Below are positions 35,003 through 43,848 of a DNA stretch of 64,000 nt, piece by piece. Below the pieces are notes generated by a model. The model saw only the letters and a list, made by a program, of their open reading frames with translations. It was not told the DNA's origin and did not search any database. Source of the DNA: Jeotgalibacillus sp. ET6 (lineage in GTDB: Bacteria > Bacillota > Bacilli > Bacillales > Jeotgalibacillaceae); the NCBI RefSeq assembly GCF_029667115.1, contig NZ_JARUIU010000004.1, positions 1 through 64,000 of the forward strand, given 5' to 3'. Positions within the stretch are counted from its first letter, which is position 1; each line of letters starts with the position of its first letter. A program made the translations under genes and the position numbers.

Positions 35003-36460
35003 TTATGTTTTCCCCATCGCCTGCTTCATCTTTTCTCTTCTTTCCCGCATGGCTTCATGAAGGTCAATGATCGGCAGGGGATAGTCCTCACCAAGCGTCA
35101 CTCCGTACTCCTCCTGCTCAATCAGCCCCATCTCACGGGTGGCGTGGATCCAGGGAACAGGCACGCGGCGAAGCTCGGGCAGCCAGTGCTTCAGGTAATC
35201 GCCTTCCGAGTCATAATCAGCCGCCTGCTTTTCCACATTAAATGTCCGGAACTGAATCGGATCGTTTCCAACACCTGCACTATACAGCCAGTTGCCGTAA
35301 TTGCTTGCTACATCAAAATCCACGAGCTGTGATTCGAACCAGGCAGCGCCAATCCGCCAATCCAGCCCCAGGTTTTTCGTGAAAAAGCACGCAGCATTCT
35401 GCCTGGCACGGTTTGACATAAATCCAGTTTCTTTTAGCTCCCGCATCGACGCGTCCACAAGAGGATACCCGGTTTTCCCCTGAATCCAGGCCTGAGTATG
35501 TGACTCGTCCTGCTCCCACGGAACGGAAAAGTCCCGCAGACCGGAAGCGAAAAACAGCCTGTTGCCAAATTTACGGTGAACGATGTGAAAATAATCTCTC
35601 CATAACAGCTCCACATACAGCCAATACGTCGAGCCATTTTCCACGCGTTCCTTTTCATAGCGTTTGATCTGCTCATACACGACTCTCGGCGACAGACAGC
35701 CATGGGCAAGCCAGGGAGAAAACTTCGAAGAATCATCCTCTGCCAGCATGCCATTCCGCGTTTCCTTGTAGACCTTGAGACGGTCTTTCGTGAAAAAATA
35801 ATCCGTCAGCCGCTCCTTTGCCTGCGAAGAACCGCCTGTATAGCGGGGAGCGCGCGTTACCTCCTCCAGTCCAAGCTCTGACAGAGACGGGCATTCACCA
35901 AGGGGAAGCGACTCAGGCAGTGAAACGCCGGTTACGTGCAGAGGAGCAGGCATCGCCGTTCGTATCGGAGTCCCAGCCTTCTCTAGTTTTTTTCTGTACT
36001 GAGAAAAGGTCTGCGGCAGTTCCTCAATCGCAAATGGCAGATCATCCGGATGAATCAGGTTGCGACCGTGTGAAACGGTAAAGGAAGCATCCGGCAGCAC
36101 CTTGCGCACCGAATCTTCAACGGCCTGTTCCTCACTCGCAATATCCTCATGGAGATAAACCGATTGAATCAACAGCTCTTGGGAAAGCGCAGAGAAAGCG
36201 TCAGCCGAGTCCTCATGACGAATCAACAGCGGCACCCCAATCGTCTCCAGATTACGCCGCAAATCCTCCACACTATCCTGCACAAACCGCGCTCTATGGC
36301 GATCCGTTTTCTTAAAGCCGAAGCGTGTTTCCTCATATTCTTTCGGATCAAACACATAAAGCCCAATCACCGGCAGCCCGCTTTTTGCCGCCTGCACAAG
36401 AGGCTCATGATCATGCACACGCAAATCCTTTCGAAACCAAACCACAGCAGCCTTCTCCAT
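35003..36460 (-). CDS. DASH-type cryptochrome/photolyase
   Basis: 485 residues. The N-terminal antenna-binding domain begins AVVWFRKDLRVHDHEPL; the C-terminal FAD domain has MSNRARQNAACFFTKNLGLD, DFDVASNYGNWLYSAGVGND and FNVEKQAADYDSEGDYLKHW, which are closer to cryptochrome-DASH than to class I CPD photolyases. DASH proteins repair pyrimidine dimers, chiefly in single-stranded DNA. It begins with an AGGAGGG site and diverges from rlmH. Confidence 0.88.
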   Translation of the reverse strand: MEKAAVVWFRKDLRVHDHEPLVQAAKSGLPVIGLYVFDPKEYEETRFGFKKTDRHRARFVQDSVEDLRRNLETIGVPLLIRHEDSADAFSALSQELLIQSVYLHEDIASEEQAVEDSVRKVLPDASFTVSHGRNLIHPDDLPFAIEELPQTFSQYRKKLEKAGTPIRTAMPAPLHVTGVSLPESLPLGECPSLSELGLEEVTRAPRYTGGSSQAKERLTDYFFTKDRLKVYKETRNGMLAEDDSSKFSPWLAHGCLSPRVVYEQIKRYEKERVENGSTYWLYVELLWRDYFHIVHRKFGNRLFFASGLRDFSVPWEQDESHTQAWIQGKTGYPLVDASMRELKETGFMSNRARQNAACFFTKNLGLDWRIGAAWFESQLVDFDVASNYGNWLYSAGVGNDPIQFRTFNVEKQAADYDSEGDYLKHWLPELRRVPVPWIHATREMGLIEQEEYGVTLGEDYPLPIIDLHEAMRERREKMKQAMGKT

Positions 36461-36623
36461 CCCTATCCCTCCTGAATCTCTTTATTCTATGGTTTCCCTA
36501 ATATCGGTGGGGGAATCATGGACGAGAATATTGGCGAAAAAAACAAGAAGGAGAAAAATGACAGCTAATGAAGGGAGAGGAAAAGTGATACAATAAAAGC
36601 ATCAAGTTAATCGGAGGAAACAC

Positions 36624-37103
36624 ATGAAAATTTCAATCATCACCGTCGGAAAACTAAAGGAAAAATACCTCAAACAGGGCATCGCTGAATACACCAAGCG
36701 CCTCGGAGCATACGCCACCATCGACCTCATCGAAGTACCGGACGAAAAAGCACCCGAAAACCTGAGTGAAGCAGACATGCAAATCGTCAAACAAAAAGAA
36801 GGCGAACGCATCCTCAGCAAAATCACCCCGGACACCCACGTCATCACCCTGGAGATTAAAGGCAAACAGCTCACCTCAGAAGAACTCGCCAAACAAATGG
36901 ACCAGCTCGCGACGTACGGCAAAAGCAGAATTGCCTTTATCATTGGAGGATCACTGGGCTTAAGTGAGGACGTTTCGAAAAGAAGTGATTTTGCGCTATC
37001 TTTTTCTAAGATGACCTTTCCTCATCAATTGATGAAGCTGGTGCTGCTGGAGCAGGTTTATCGGGGATTTCGGATTAATCGGGGGGAGCCTTATCATAAG
37101 TAA
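36624..37103 (+). CDS. rlmH: 23S rRNA pseudouridine-1915 N3-methyltransferase RlmH
   Basis: A 159-residue SPOUT methyltransferase, exactly the usual length. The SAM-binding knot is seen in [13 protein letters not shown] and in the C-terminal [20 protein letters not shown] ending in YHK. It modifies 23S rRNA helix 69. In staphylococci the last bases of this gene are the SCC attachment site; here the end (GCCTTATCATAAGTAAATGA) carries the same type of core and is followed by an AT-rich island. A TACAAT box at 36588 may be its -10. Confidence 0.97.
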   Translation: MKISIITVGKLKEKYLKQGIAEYTKRLGAYATIDLIEVPDEKAPENLSEADMQIVKQKEGERILSKITPDTHVITLEIKGKQLTSEELAKQMDQLATYGKSRIAFIIGGSLGLSEDVSKRSDFALSFSKMTFPHQLMKLVLLEQVYRGFRINRGEPYHK

Positions 37104-37105
37104 AT
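37083..37105 (+). other. att-like site 1 (attB/attL type) at the rlmH 3' end
   Basis: The core TATCATAAGTA (37092-37102) spans the last codons and stop of rlmH. It is repeated in the same orientation at 39826 and 45723. The SCC attachment core of staphylococci, at the same place in the same gene, is closely similar (GCTTATCATAAGTAA from memory). Confidence 0.75.
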
Positions 37106-37316
37106 GAGGTTTTTTGTGGAATATTCTGTTATTATTTTAATAAATGGCTTTGTAATAAATGAGTGTTGAATTACGATCTGTGCGCTCACTTTCCACGGGG
37201 AGGCCACGACCATTAATTCCCTGAAGGAGTAGATCGCCCTCCGCTCCAATCAAGAGTTAAAAAAATCAACATTAGTTTTTAACATAGCAAATTAAAAAAA
37301 TTAAGGAGATGAAAAG
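37104..37316. other. Island left-end intergenic region
   Basis: Short AT-rich gap. It contains a fragment (37178-37262; GTGCGCTCACTTTCCACGGG, GGAGGCC) reminiscent of the dispersed repeat family, and the AAGGAG site of the first island gene. Confidence 0.45.
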
Positions 37317-38432
37317 ATGGTGCAACCTAGTAGACGAGTATTAGTAAGTCAAAATTTTTCTGAACCTCTAATTGATAAAAAGATAGATGGTAAGTCATGG
37401 TTGGTTAAAATGAAAATTAGGGATTACTTACAAATGGTTGATATTGAAAGTAATCAATATCAGAGAAATCTACAGAATTTAAGCTTCTATAATAAATTAA
37501 TAAATGATTTACTAGATGATACAACAATGCCTCCAATCTCTGTGGTATATCCCGAAAATGCTATTGATTTCAAAGAAGGATTACGCATTGATAAAAAATT
37601 TATAATTTTAGATGGTCTTCAACGAACTAATTGTATTCTTGAGTGTAGAGATAGAATTATTAAAGGTAAGTCAAATGGCATTTTCCGAGACCTTGATAGT
37701 TTTTATGAAAAACTCATTTATGTTGAAATATGGGAAAAAGTGGATTTGAAATATATTCTTTATAAAATGGTTGTATTGAATACTGGTCAAAAAAAGATGG
37801 ATTATGGTCATCAACTTGATATTTTAAGTGATAGTGTTAAAGAAAAACTTCAAGAAAAAAATATAGCATATATTACGACAAAAGAAAGAATTAGTGACGG
37901 GAAAAAAGAAGGTCACTTCGAACTCTCCAATATAACTCAAGCATTAGTTTCATTTATCAATGGTTCACCAATTCCAAGTAAAAAAAATGCAGCAGAATAC
38001 TTATTCGAAAGATTTAATATAAATATGGATGAGGAATCAAGTGGGATATCATTAATAACAAATGATGCAACATATGAATATTTAGAATGGGTACTGGTTA
38101 AATTTAATGCACTTCTAAATGAAAAATATAAAAATGATAATCCCCTTGAAAAGTATGAAATCTTCATAATTTCTTTATTCGCTAGTATCGGTTATTGTCA
38201 AAAGAAAGACCCAATAAATTTATCGAACAAAATAAGGATACTTGAAGAAAGGTTCACCAAGATAGATGACCCTTTAGACATGAAAATATTTATTCATTAT
38301 TATGCAAGTTTTAAGACAAGTATTGGTGATAAACGGCGTCGTTTTATTTATGAAACATTTAGAGATTTCTTCTTATCCTCTTCAGCAATTGATAAACTAA
38401 ATTGGGAGTATAGTTATGACAGAGTTAATTAG
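37317..38432 (+). CDS. ParB/Srx-fold (DUF262/DGQHR-like) defence protein
   Basis: 371 residues with the hallmarks of the ParB-like nuclease/NTPase superfamily: YQRN (about 42-45), the core FIILDGLQRTNCI, and LNTGQKKMDYGHQLDIL, comparable to the RLNTG region of DUF262 proteins. There is no HNH (DUF1524) domain as in GmrD, so any nuclease partner must be separate. The downstream HEPN gene overlaps it by 17 bases and is the likely effector. Codon use is strikingly AT-rich (AAA, ATA, TTA), unlike rlmH. Assigning an exact Pfam family by eye is uncertain. Confidence 0.7.
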   Translation: MVQPSRRVLVSQNFSEPLIDKKIDGKSWLVKMKIRDYLQMVDIESNQYQRNLQNLSFYNKLINDLLDDTTMPPISVVYPENAIDFKEGLRIDKKFIILDGLQRTNCILECRDRIIKGKSNGIFRDLDSFYEKLIYVEIWEKVDLKYILYKMVVLNTGQKKMDYGHQLDILSDSVKEKLQEKNIAYITTKERISDGKKEGHFELSNITQALVSFINGSPIPSKKNAAEYLFERFNINMDEESSGISLITNDATYEYLEWVLVKFNALLNEKYKNDNPLEKYEIFIISLFASIGYCQKKDPINLSNKIRILEERFTKIDDPLDMKIFIHYYASFKTSIGDKRRRFIYETFRDFFLSSSAIDKLNWEYSYDRVN

Positions 38433-39651
38433 TAAAGAACTACTTATACAAAAATTTAAAACTTTATTTGGGGAAGAATCGATAATTACCGCAGATAATG
38501 ATGAACTAAGTATAACTATGGGAGAGCATATATTTAAATTAGCATTTGATGAAGGTGAACTAGATTCCGAGTTGTCTCTAATTGTTGATAAGGGTCAATA
38601 TTTTACCATTATTGAGGATCAATTTAGCTTTATTTTAAAGGATTCCTTTTCAAATTTAACTGATTTTAATGATTTAGATATATTAGGTGAAATTTCTAGT
38701 ACTACTCGCGTTCGTTTAAAACGTGACAAAAGAGCATATGGCTTATTGTTAAACAATCTGGAGTTCCTAGCTGATAAATCTAAATTTAAAGTAGGAGAAA
38801 CACATACATTGGATGAAATTATTCATGATAGTATTTTAGTGTGTGAAGTTACATTTGACAGTAACAATAAAATTACTAAGGACAAAGTAGACTATTATAT
38901 AGATTCAATAAGAGCTCATTTATCGTATTCAAATAATATCTTTTTAGAAAATCCAAGAGAAACAAAAATTAAGCAGGCAAATATAGAGAATATAATAACT
39001 GATAGTTTAAGAGTAAATTTAATAAAAGATAGCGAACCATTAACTTATTTCCTTTTTGCCGAGTCTGTTGAACATCTTCATTTGAAATATTTAGAGTATT
39101 ATCATGTATTAGAGTATTATTTCTTACATAAGCGAATAAAAGATGTAGAAAATGTTATTAAAGATTTGTTAGCTATAGAAATGACTAAAAGAATTTCGGA
39201 AAATAAGCAAGAATATTATAAGGATTTAATAAATCTCTTTGATTCTTATTTTAGAAAAGAAGATAAGAATACAACTGAAATTGACCAACTGGGATACGTA
39301 ATTGGTACTGATTTAGGTTATAATCTACTCAGACACGCCTTAAACAATAGTGGTATATCCTTAGGGTTTTTAACTAGTGATGCATGTAAATTAACAGGAA
39401 CAAAGATAAGAATGGATAAAAGTATGTTCGTAGGAAGAGATCTTCTCGATAATGCAGATACTGAATTAACTGACAAATTTTGCAAACAACTTGCAGAACG
39501 CATTTATGCTGTGAGAAATTTCATTGTACATAGTAAAAAGTATGAAAAACCAAAAGTTTTTATTCCAAATGTAGACAATCTAAATCAACTTTCTAATGAA
39601 GTTAAACTTATTAGAGTTATTGGGTATACAATGTTAAATAAAGCTCTTTGA
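38416..39651 (+). CDS. HEPN-domain protein, probable RNase effector of the ParB-fold pair
   Basis: 411 residues, mostly helical. Near the C-terminus, R367-N-F-I-V-H372 in YAVRNFIVHSKKY is the RN-x-x-x-H signature of HEPN ribonucleases. The N-terminal 200 residues are not recognised. Overlap with the upstream gene by 17 bases argues for an obligate pair, as in toxin/antitoxin or abortive-infection modules in which a ParB-fold protein restrains or triggers a HEPN RNase. Very AT-rich. The function is inferred from the motif and pairing only. Confidence 0.65.
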   Translation: MTELISKELLIQKFKTLFGEESIITADNDELSITMGEHIFKLAFDEGELDSELSLIVDKGQYFTIIEDQFSFILKDSFSNLTDFNDLDILGEISSTTRVRLKRDKRAYGLLLNNLEFLADKSKFKVGETHTLDEIIHDSILVCEVTFDSNNKITKDKVDYYIDSIRAHLSYSNNIFLENPRETKIKQANIENIITDSLRVNLIKDSEPLTYFLFAESVEHLHLKYLEYYHVLEYYFLHKRIKDVENVIKDLLAIEMTKRISENKQEYYKDLINLFDSYFRKEDKNTTEIDQLGYVIGTDLGYNLLRHALNNSGISLGFLTSDACKLTGTKIRMDKSMFVGRDLLDNADTELTDKFCKQLAERIYAVRNFIVHSKKYEKPKVFIPNVDNLNQLSNEVKLIRVIGYTMLNKAL

Positions 39652-39822
39652 AAAAACCTGATAGTATCGCTATAGATTAGTATCATATACGGAAAAACAC
39701 AGATAAAAGATTATCTATATTTTGCCCTTTTAATACCAACAACCAAAAATTAAAATTAATCATAAAAATGTTTAAATCAATTTAAGAGGAAAGTTAACCT
39801 CATTTAAATATACAGTAGGGAA

Positions 39823-39842
39823 CTGTATCATAAGTAGATAGA
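39823..39842 (+). other. att-like site 2
   Basis: CTGTATCATAAGTA (39823-39836) followed by GATAGAGG. It shares the 11-base core with the rlmH end and 14 bases with site 3. It stands between two gene pairs of the same type, as expected at the join of two tandem SCC-like insertions. Confidence 0.65.
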
Positions 39843-40048
39843 GGCTCTTTTTAATTTATGTTGATTTAAATTAATAGAAAAGTTTTAAGTTGTATTATTT
39901 GACTTTCATACGCAAAGGTAATCGTGGCAGTAAAAAGTTTTGATGAGCTAGTGAACTAAGGTACAGCAACTAATATTTATCACAATGGCTATTTTTAACA
40001 AGAGAACAAAAGAGAGGTTGGCCAAATAACGTATAACGAATACTAAGA

Positions 40049-40079
40049 CAATACAATTAGGAAAATTGTATTGTTTTTT
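40049..40079 (+). terminator. Hairpin before the DUF262 gene
   Basis: CAATACAATT and AATTGTATTG pair around a short A-rich loop and are followed by TTTTTT. It could be a leftover terminator of a lost upstream gene or shield the following unit. Confidence 0.6.
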
Positions 40080-40138
40080 ATTTAAATATGTCCTTATATT
40101 TGAGATAATTGAATCAAATATGGAAGTGGAGTGATAAT

Positions 40139-41251
40139 GTGAGTTTAGAAAAAGAGATAGAAGCAAGCATTAATGAGATAAAAACAGATTCATATAGTAT
40201 GTCAATTGGTGAAGTGACTAATTTGTATAAAGACAATGACATTGAAATTTTTCCCGAGTATCAAAGGTACTTTAGATGGAATCAAACTCAAAAATCTGAC
40301 TTAATAGAGTCGATTATACTAGGGATACCAATCCCTCCCATATTTGTGGCGCAAGAATCTTCAGGAAAATGGGATGTAATAGACGGATTACAAAGAATAA
40401 GTACAATACTCGAATTCGTAGGAATTTTAAAAAAAAGAAACAGTGAAGAAGAGTTGTATGAGCCTAGCAGAATGACAAAGACAAAGTTTTTACCTTCGCT
40501 TGAGGGTAAATGGTGGGAAAATAAACATGACACCACAAACAGTTTAAGTGCTGATTTAAGAAGAAGAATTAAGAGAAGTAAACTAGATTTCATAATTATC
40601 GATAGTACTACGAACCCTAAAGCCAAATATGAGATGTTTCAGAGGTTAAATACAAATAGCTCTCAACTTACAGGGCAAGAAATTAGGAATTGTTTAATGC
40701 TAATGATTAACCCAGAATATCATGAGATGGTAAATTCTCTAGCTGGAAACGATGTCCTTCAGGGCATGTTATCATTAACCCCTAAATTTATAGAAGAACA
40801 GTATGACAAAGAATTAATAGTAAGATATATTGTAGCCAGGTCAGCAAACTTGAAAGAAATTAATCTACAACAAGATATGGGAATATATTTAACAGAAGAA
40901 TTGATGAATTTGATGGAGTTAAGCTCAGCAGATTTAGATCAATTTATTGAAGATTTTAAAGAAGTAATAAAATTATTAGATGAGTCATTAGGGATTAATG
41001 GATTTAAAAAGTATAACTCTGAAAAAGGTGATTTTTCGGGTGGCTTTTCACTTAGTATGTATGAAGTTATAGTGGTTGGGTTAAGTGAAAATTATGAAAA
41101 ATGGAAAAACGCAAGTGAATTGGAAGAGAAAATTAAAGAAATTCCATTTGACGCTAGATTTGCACATGCTACAACTAGAGGAAAAAGACCCATTGCTAGG
41201 TTTCAAGAATTAACTAATTTGTCTAGGGAAATATTTGAAAATGAAAATTAG
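40139..41251 (+). CDS. DUF262 (GmrS-N-like) defence protein
   Basis: 370 residues. The DUF262 domain is clear: PEYQRYFRWNQTQKSDLIES, ILGIPIPPIFVAQ, KWDVIDGLQRISTILEF and FQRLNTNSSQLTGQEIRNCL. In GmrSD this domain binds and hydrolyses nucleotide to control a DUF1524 nuclease; here DUF1524 is absent and a HEPN gene follows with an 11-base overlap. The start is GTG 40139, seven bases after GGAG; TTG 40109 would add ten residues without a site. AT-rich island gene. Confidence 0.85.
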   Translation: MSLEKEIEASINEIKTDSYSMSIGEVTNLYKDNDIEIFPEYQRYFRWNQTQKSDLIESIILGIPIPPIFVAQESSGKWDVIDGLQRISTILEFVGILKKRNSEEELYEPSRMTKTKFLPSLEGKWWENKHDTTNSLSADLRRRIKRSKLDFIIIDSTTNPKAKYEMFQRLNTNSSQLTGQEIRNCLMLMINPEYHEMVNSLAGNDVLQGMLSLTPKFIEEQYDKELIVRYIVARSANLKEINLQQDMGIYLTEELMNLMELSSADLDQFIEDFKEVIKLLDESLGINGFKKYNSEKGDFSGGFSLSMYEVIVVGLSENYEKWKNASELEEKIKEIPFDARFAHATTRGKRPIARFQELTNLSREIFENEN

Positions 41252-41897
41252 AAGTATCGAAAAGTTGGAGGAAATGATAGATAAAGATTTTTCTTGGAGA
41301 AAAATGGAGCTTCTGCAATTAAAAATGGCTATTGAAAAAAATAATGCAACTCTTTCGAAAAAAACTCTTATACGCAGTGGAATAGCATTGCTGTGTGCTC
41401 ATTGGGAAGGATTTATAAGAAGCGTAGCAAATTACTATGTGGTTTATGTTTGCAATCAAAAAATAAAATTTAAATACCTTAAAGAGAATTTTGTGGCATT
41501 CAAACTTAAAAAAGATGTAATCAATTTAGGGTCTTCACAAAAAAATACAGTCCATACTAAATTTATTTTAAGATTGGAAAGTATAAAAGAAGAAGTATTT
41601 TACATTAAATATGATGATAGACCTTTTAACAGAATTATTAACACAAATTCCAATCTAAACTTTGATTTGTTTGATGAAATAATTAAAAGTATAGGGTTAG
41701 AAAATATATATGAAACTAAAAAGAATTACATAGATAATGAGATGTTAAAATATAGACATGAAATTGTTCATGGAGAAAATTATAAGGACACTGAATATAA
41801 TTTTTATGAAGTTTACAATCAAGTTTTGTTTATTATGGAGAGTTTCAAGAGTCAGGTAATTGAGGCGGCTGAAATAAAAGGGTATTTAAAATTATAA
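41241..41897 (+). CDS. MAE_28990/MAE_18760-like HEPN nuclease
   Basis: 218 residues. The N-terminal helical block KTLIRSGIALLCAHWEGFIRSVANYYV is typical of the MAE_28990/MAE_18760 HEPN group, and R172-H-E-I-V-H177 in KYRHEIVHGENY is the catalytic R-x4-H motif. Probably an RNase toxin controlled by the DUF262 protein encoded in the overlapping upstream gene. ATG 41241 has AGGGAA ten bases ahead; TTG 41235 is an alternative. Followed by a terminator. Confidence 0.8.
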   Translation: MKIRSIEKLEEMIDKDFSWRKMELLQLKMAIEKNNATLSKKTLIRSGIALLCAHWEGFIRSVANYYVVYVCNQKIKFKYLKENFVAFKLKKDVINLGSSQKNTVHTKFILRLESIKEEVFYIKYDDRPFNRIINTNSNLNFDLFDEIIKSIGLENIYETKKNYIDNEMLKYRHEIVHGENYKDTEYNFYEVYNQVLFIMESFKSQVIEAAEIKGYLKL

Positions 41898-41915
41898 ATT
41901 ATTTTAAATAAGTAT

Positions 41916-41957
41916 ACTTAAAAGACTGGACTCGTCACATGTTCGGTCTTTTTAAGT
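41916..41957 (+). terminator. Terminator after the DUF262-HEPN pair
   Basis: ACTTAAAAGAC and GTCTTTTTAAGT pair around an 19-base loop and end in an AT-rich tail. Confidence 0.65.
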
Positions 41958-42009
41958 TATTTAAGTAGTACTGATAATAATATATAATATAGTCTATGGA
42001 GGCTACATT

Positions 42010-43524
42010 ATGATAACAAGTTTTTTAGATAATATTAATAATAATTCTACTGCAGTATCTTTAAACAGACTAAATACTGAGAACAAAGAAAAAAATGAAC
42101 AATATTTCACGCCGTTATCTGTTGCATCTTTTATGAGTTCTATGTTCAAACCCCAAGATAAATCAGCTATAAGATTTTTAGATGCTGGAGCAGGTCTTGG
42201 TAATTTAACTGCATCTTTTATCTCCACGGTTTGTAAGTGGGAAAATAAACCTCAAAAAATTAGAGCGGTACTATACGAAATTGACTCCACATTGATTCCA
42301 GGTCTAAATAAGAATATGGAACTTGCTAAAGAATTTTGCGAAAATAACAATATTGAATTAGAAGTGACAATAATTAATCAAGACTATATTGATAGCTGTA
42401 TTAATGATATTAACTCTGAGGACAGTAAAAATCTTTTTGATTATATTTTGTTGAATCCACCTTACAAAAAAATGGGGACAAATCAACGGCATAAACAAAG
42501 TTTAATGAAAATTGGAATAGACGTCCCGAACTTTTATGCAGCGTTTGTTGCCTTATCATACCGCTTGCTGAATAAAAAAGCCCAATTAGTTTGCATTATT
42601 CCTAGAAGCTTCTGCAATGGACAATATTTCAAAGCCTTTAGAAAAGATCTCACAACTAAAGTCAAAATGGAAAAGTTGCATGTTTTTGATTCCCGGAAAA
42701 ACATATTCAAAGATGACGTACTGCAAGAAACACTAATCATGTATTTGTCAAGAAACAAACAAAATGCGAATGATAGGATTGAAGTAACCCAGTCAGTCAA
42801 AGATGAATTTTCAGAAATAATAACTATTCAGAAAAGTTTTGAAGAAGTAGTATTCCCAAATGATCCAGAAAATTTAATTCGTATAATTAAAGATGAAGAT
42901 ACAACTATTGTAGAGCGGATGCATAACCTGAATTGCGTATTGAAAGATTTAAATATAAGTGTCTCAACCGGACCTATAGTAGATTTTAGAGAGCATCCAT
43001 CTCTTTTATCTCATGAGGGGAATATATGGTCACTGCCAATAATATACCCTGAAAACTTTGTAGCCGGATTTGTAAAGTGGCCAATATTCGGAAAAAAACC
43101 AGGATTTATATTAGAAAGTGAAAGTAATATAAATAAACTGAGAGAACCAGGTATTTATGTATTAGTCAAAAGAATGAGTTCAAAAGAAGAGCGTAAAAGG
43201 GTAGTTGCTGCTATATATAATAGTGAAAAAACTTCTCAAAGAAAAGTAGCTTTTAATAATAATTTGAATTATTTTCATGTAAATTTTTCCAGCTTAGACA
43301 ACTTAAACTTAGCAAGAGGTTTATCGTTATATTTAAATTCATCATTAGTAGATAATTATTTCAGAACTTTTAGTGGAAGTACCCAAGTCAATGTGGGGGA
43401 CTTAAAATCTTTAAAGTATCCATCACTAAAGCAATTAGAATTTCTAGGGACTCAATATGATGAAAAATTACCATCTCAAGAAAGAATAGACCACATAATT
43501 GACAATATATTATTTTTCTCATAA
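42010..43524 (+). CDS. Type II N6-adenine DNA methyltransferase (Eco57I/gamma class)
   Basis: 504 residues, the usual size of gamma-class m6A methyltransferases such as M.PstI or M.HincII. The SAM motif I is FLDAGAGLGNL (about 57-67), preceded by NEQYFTPLSVASFM, and the catalytic motif is NPPY (149-152). The C-terminal half (from about 310) is the target-recognition part. It protects host DNA from the nuclease encoded downstream. The target sequence cannot be read from the protein. Confidence 0.9.
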   Translation: MITSFLDNINNNSTAVSLNRLNTENKEKNEQYFTPLSVASFMSSMFKPQDKSAIRFLDAGAGLGNLTASFISTVCKWENKPQKIRAVLYEIDSTLIPGLNKNMELAKEFCENNNIELEVTIINQDYIDSCINDINSEDSKNLFDYILLNPPYKKMGTNQRHKQSLMKIGIDVPNFYAAFVALSYRLLNKKAQLVCIIPRSFCNGQYFKAFRKDLTTKVKMEKLHVFDSRKNIFKDDVLQETLIMYLSRNKQNANDRIEVTQSVKDEFSEIITIQKSFEEVVFPNDPENLIRIIKDEDTTIVERMHNLNCVLKDLNISVSTGPIVDFREHPSLLSHEGNIWSLPIIYPENFVAGFVKWPIFGKKPGFILESESNINKLREPGIYVLVKRMSSKEERKRVVAAIYNSEKTSQRKVAFNNNLNYFHVNFSSLDNLNLARGLSLYLNSSLVDNYFRTFSGSTQVNVGDLKSLKYPSLKQLEFLGTQYDEKLPSQERIDHIIDNILFFS

Positions 43525-43848
43525 AAAAATATAAAATTTGTAGCTCTATATATATTTTTTATTCCAATATGAAATATGAGGTGCCAGTCACTGGGTAGAT
43601 ACTAGTTCCGGTATAATTGCGATAAGGATGGTTGTAGGAACTAAGTAATTAAAGAGTAAATGATGGTAATACAAAATCAAGTACTGCTTCAATTAGTACT
43701 TGATTTTTTTAGGGACATAGAGCATTTCTATCTAATTTTTTTCGTAATAGTTTGATTCTACTTCCTCGAGTAACGTAAGTGTTATCTTCTGTAGTTACTT
43801 TGATATGCAACTTATTCCAATATTAAAATTACACGGAGGAAGAATTAT
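43525..43848. other. Gap between methylase and nuclease genes
   Basis: 324 bases without a gene. It holds a terminator hairpin at 43672-43713 and otherwise AT-rich sequence. A separate promoter for the nuclease gene is implied, which would let methylation come first. No controller (C) protein gene is visible. Confidence 0.55.
43672..43713 (+). terminator. Terminator after the methyltransferase gene
   Basis: AAATCAAGTACT and AGTACTTGATTT form a perfect stem, with TTTTT after it. Confidence 0.85.

Larger units (their letters stand above)
39652..40138. other. Junction region between the two island units
   Basis: 487 bases without a credible gene. It contains att-like site 2 (39823-39842) and a hairpin at 40049-40079. 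The remaining sequence is very AT-rich and I see no remnant that can be named. Confidence 0.6.

Noticed and set aside
35003-36460. Ordinary class I CPD photolyase
   Set aside because: The FAD-domain blocks fit the DASH group better, though a CPD-repair role in duplex DNA cannot be excluded.
39948-40166. 72-residue minus-strand frame in the unit junction
   Set aside because: It overlaps the hairpin and the start of the DUF262 gene, lacks a ribosome site and is biased by AT-rich sequence.
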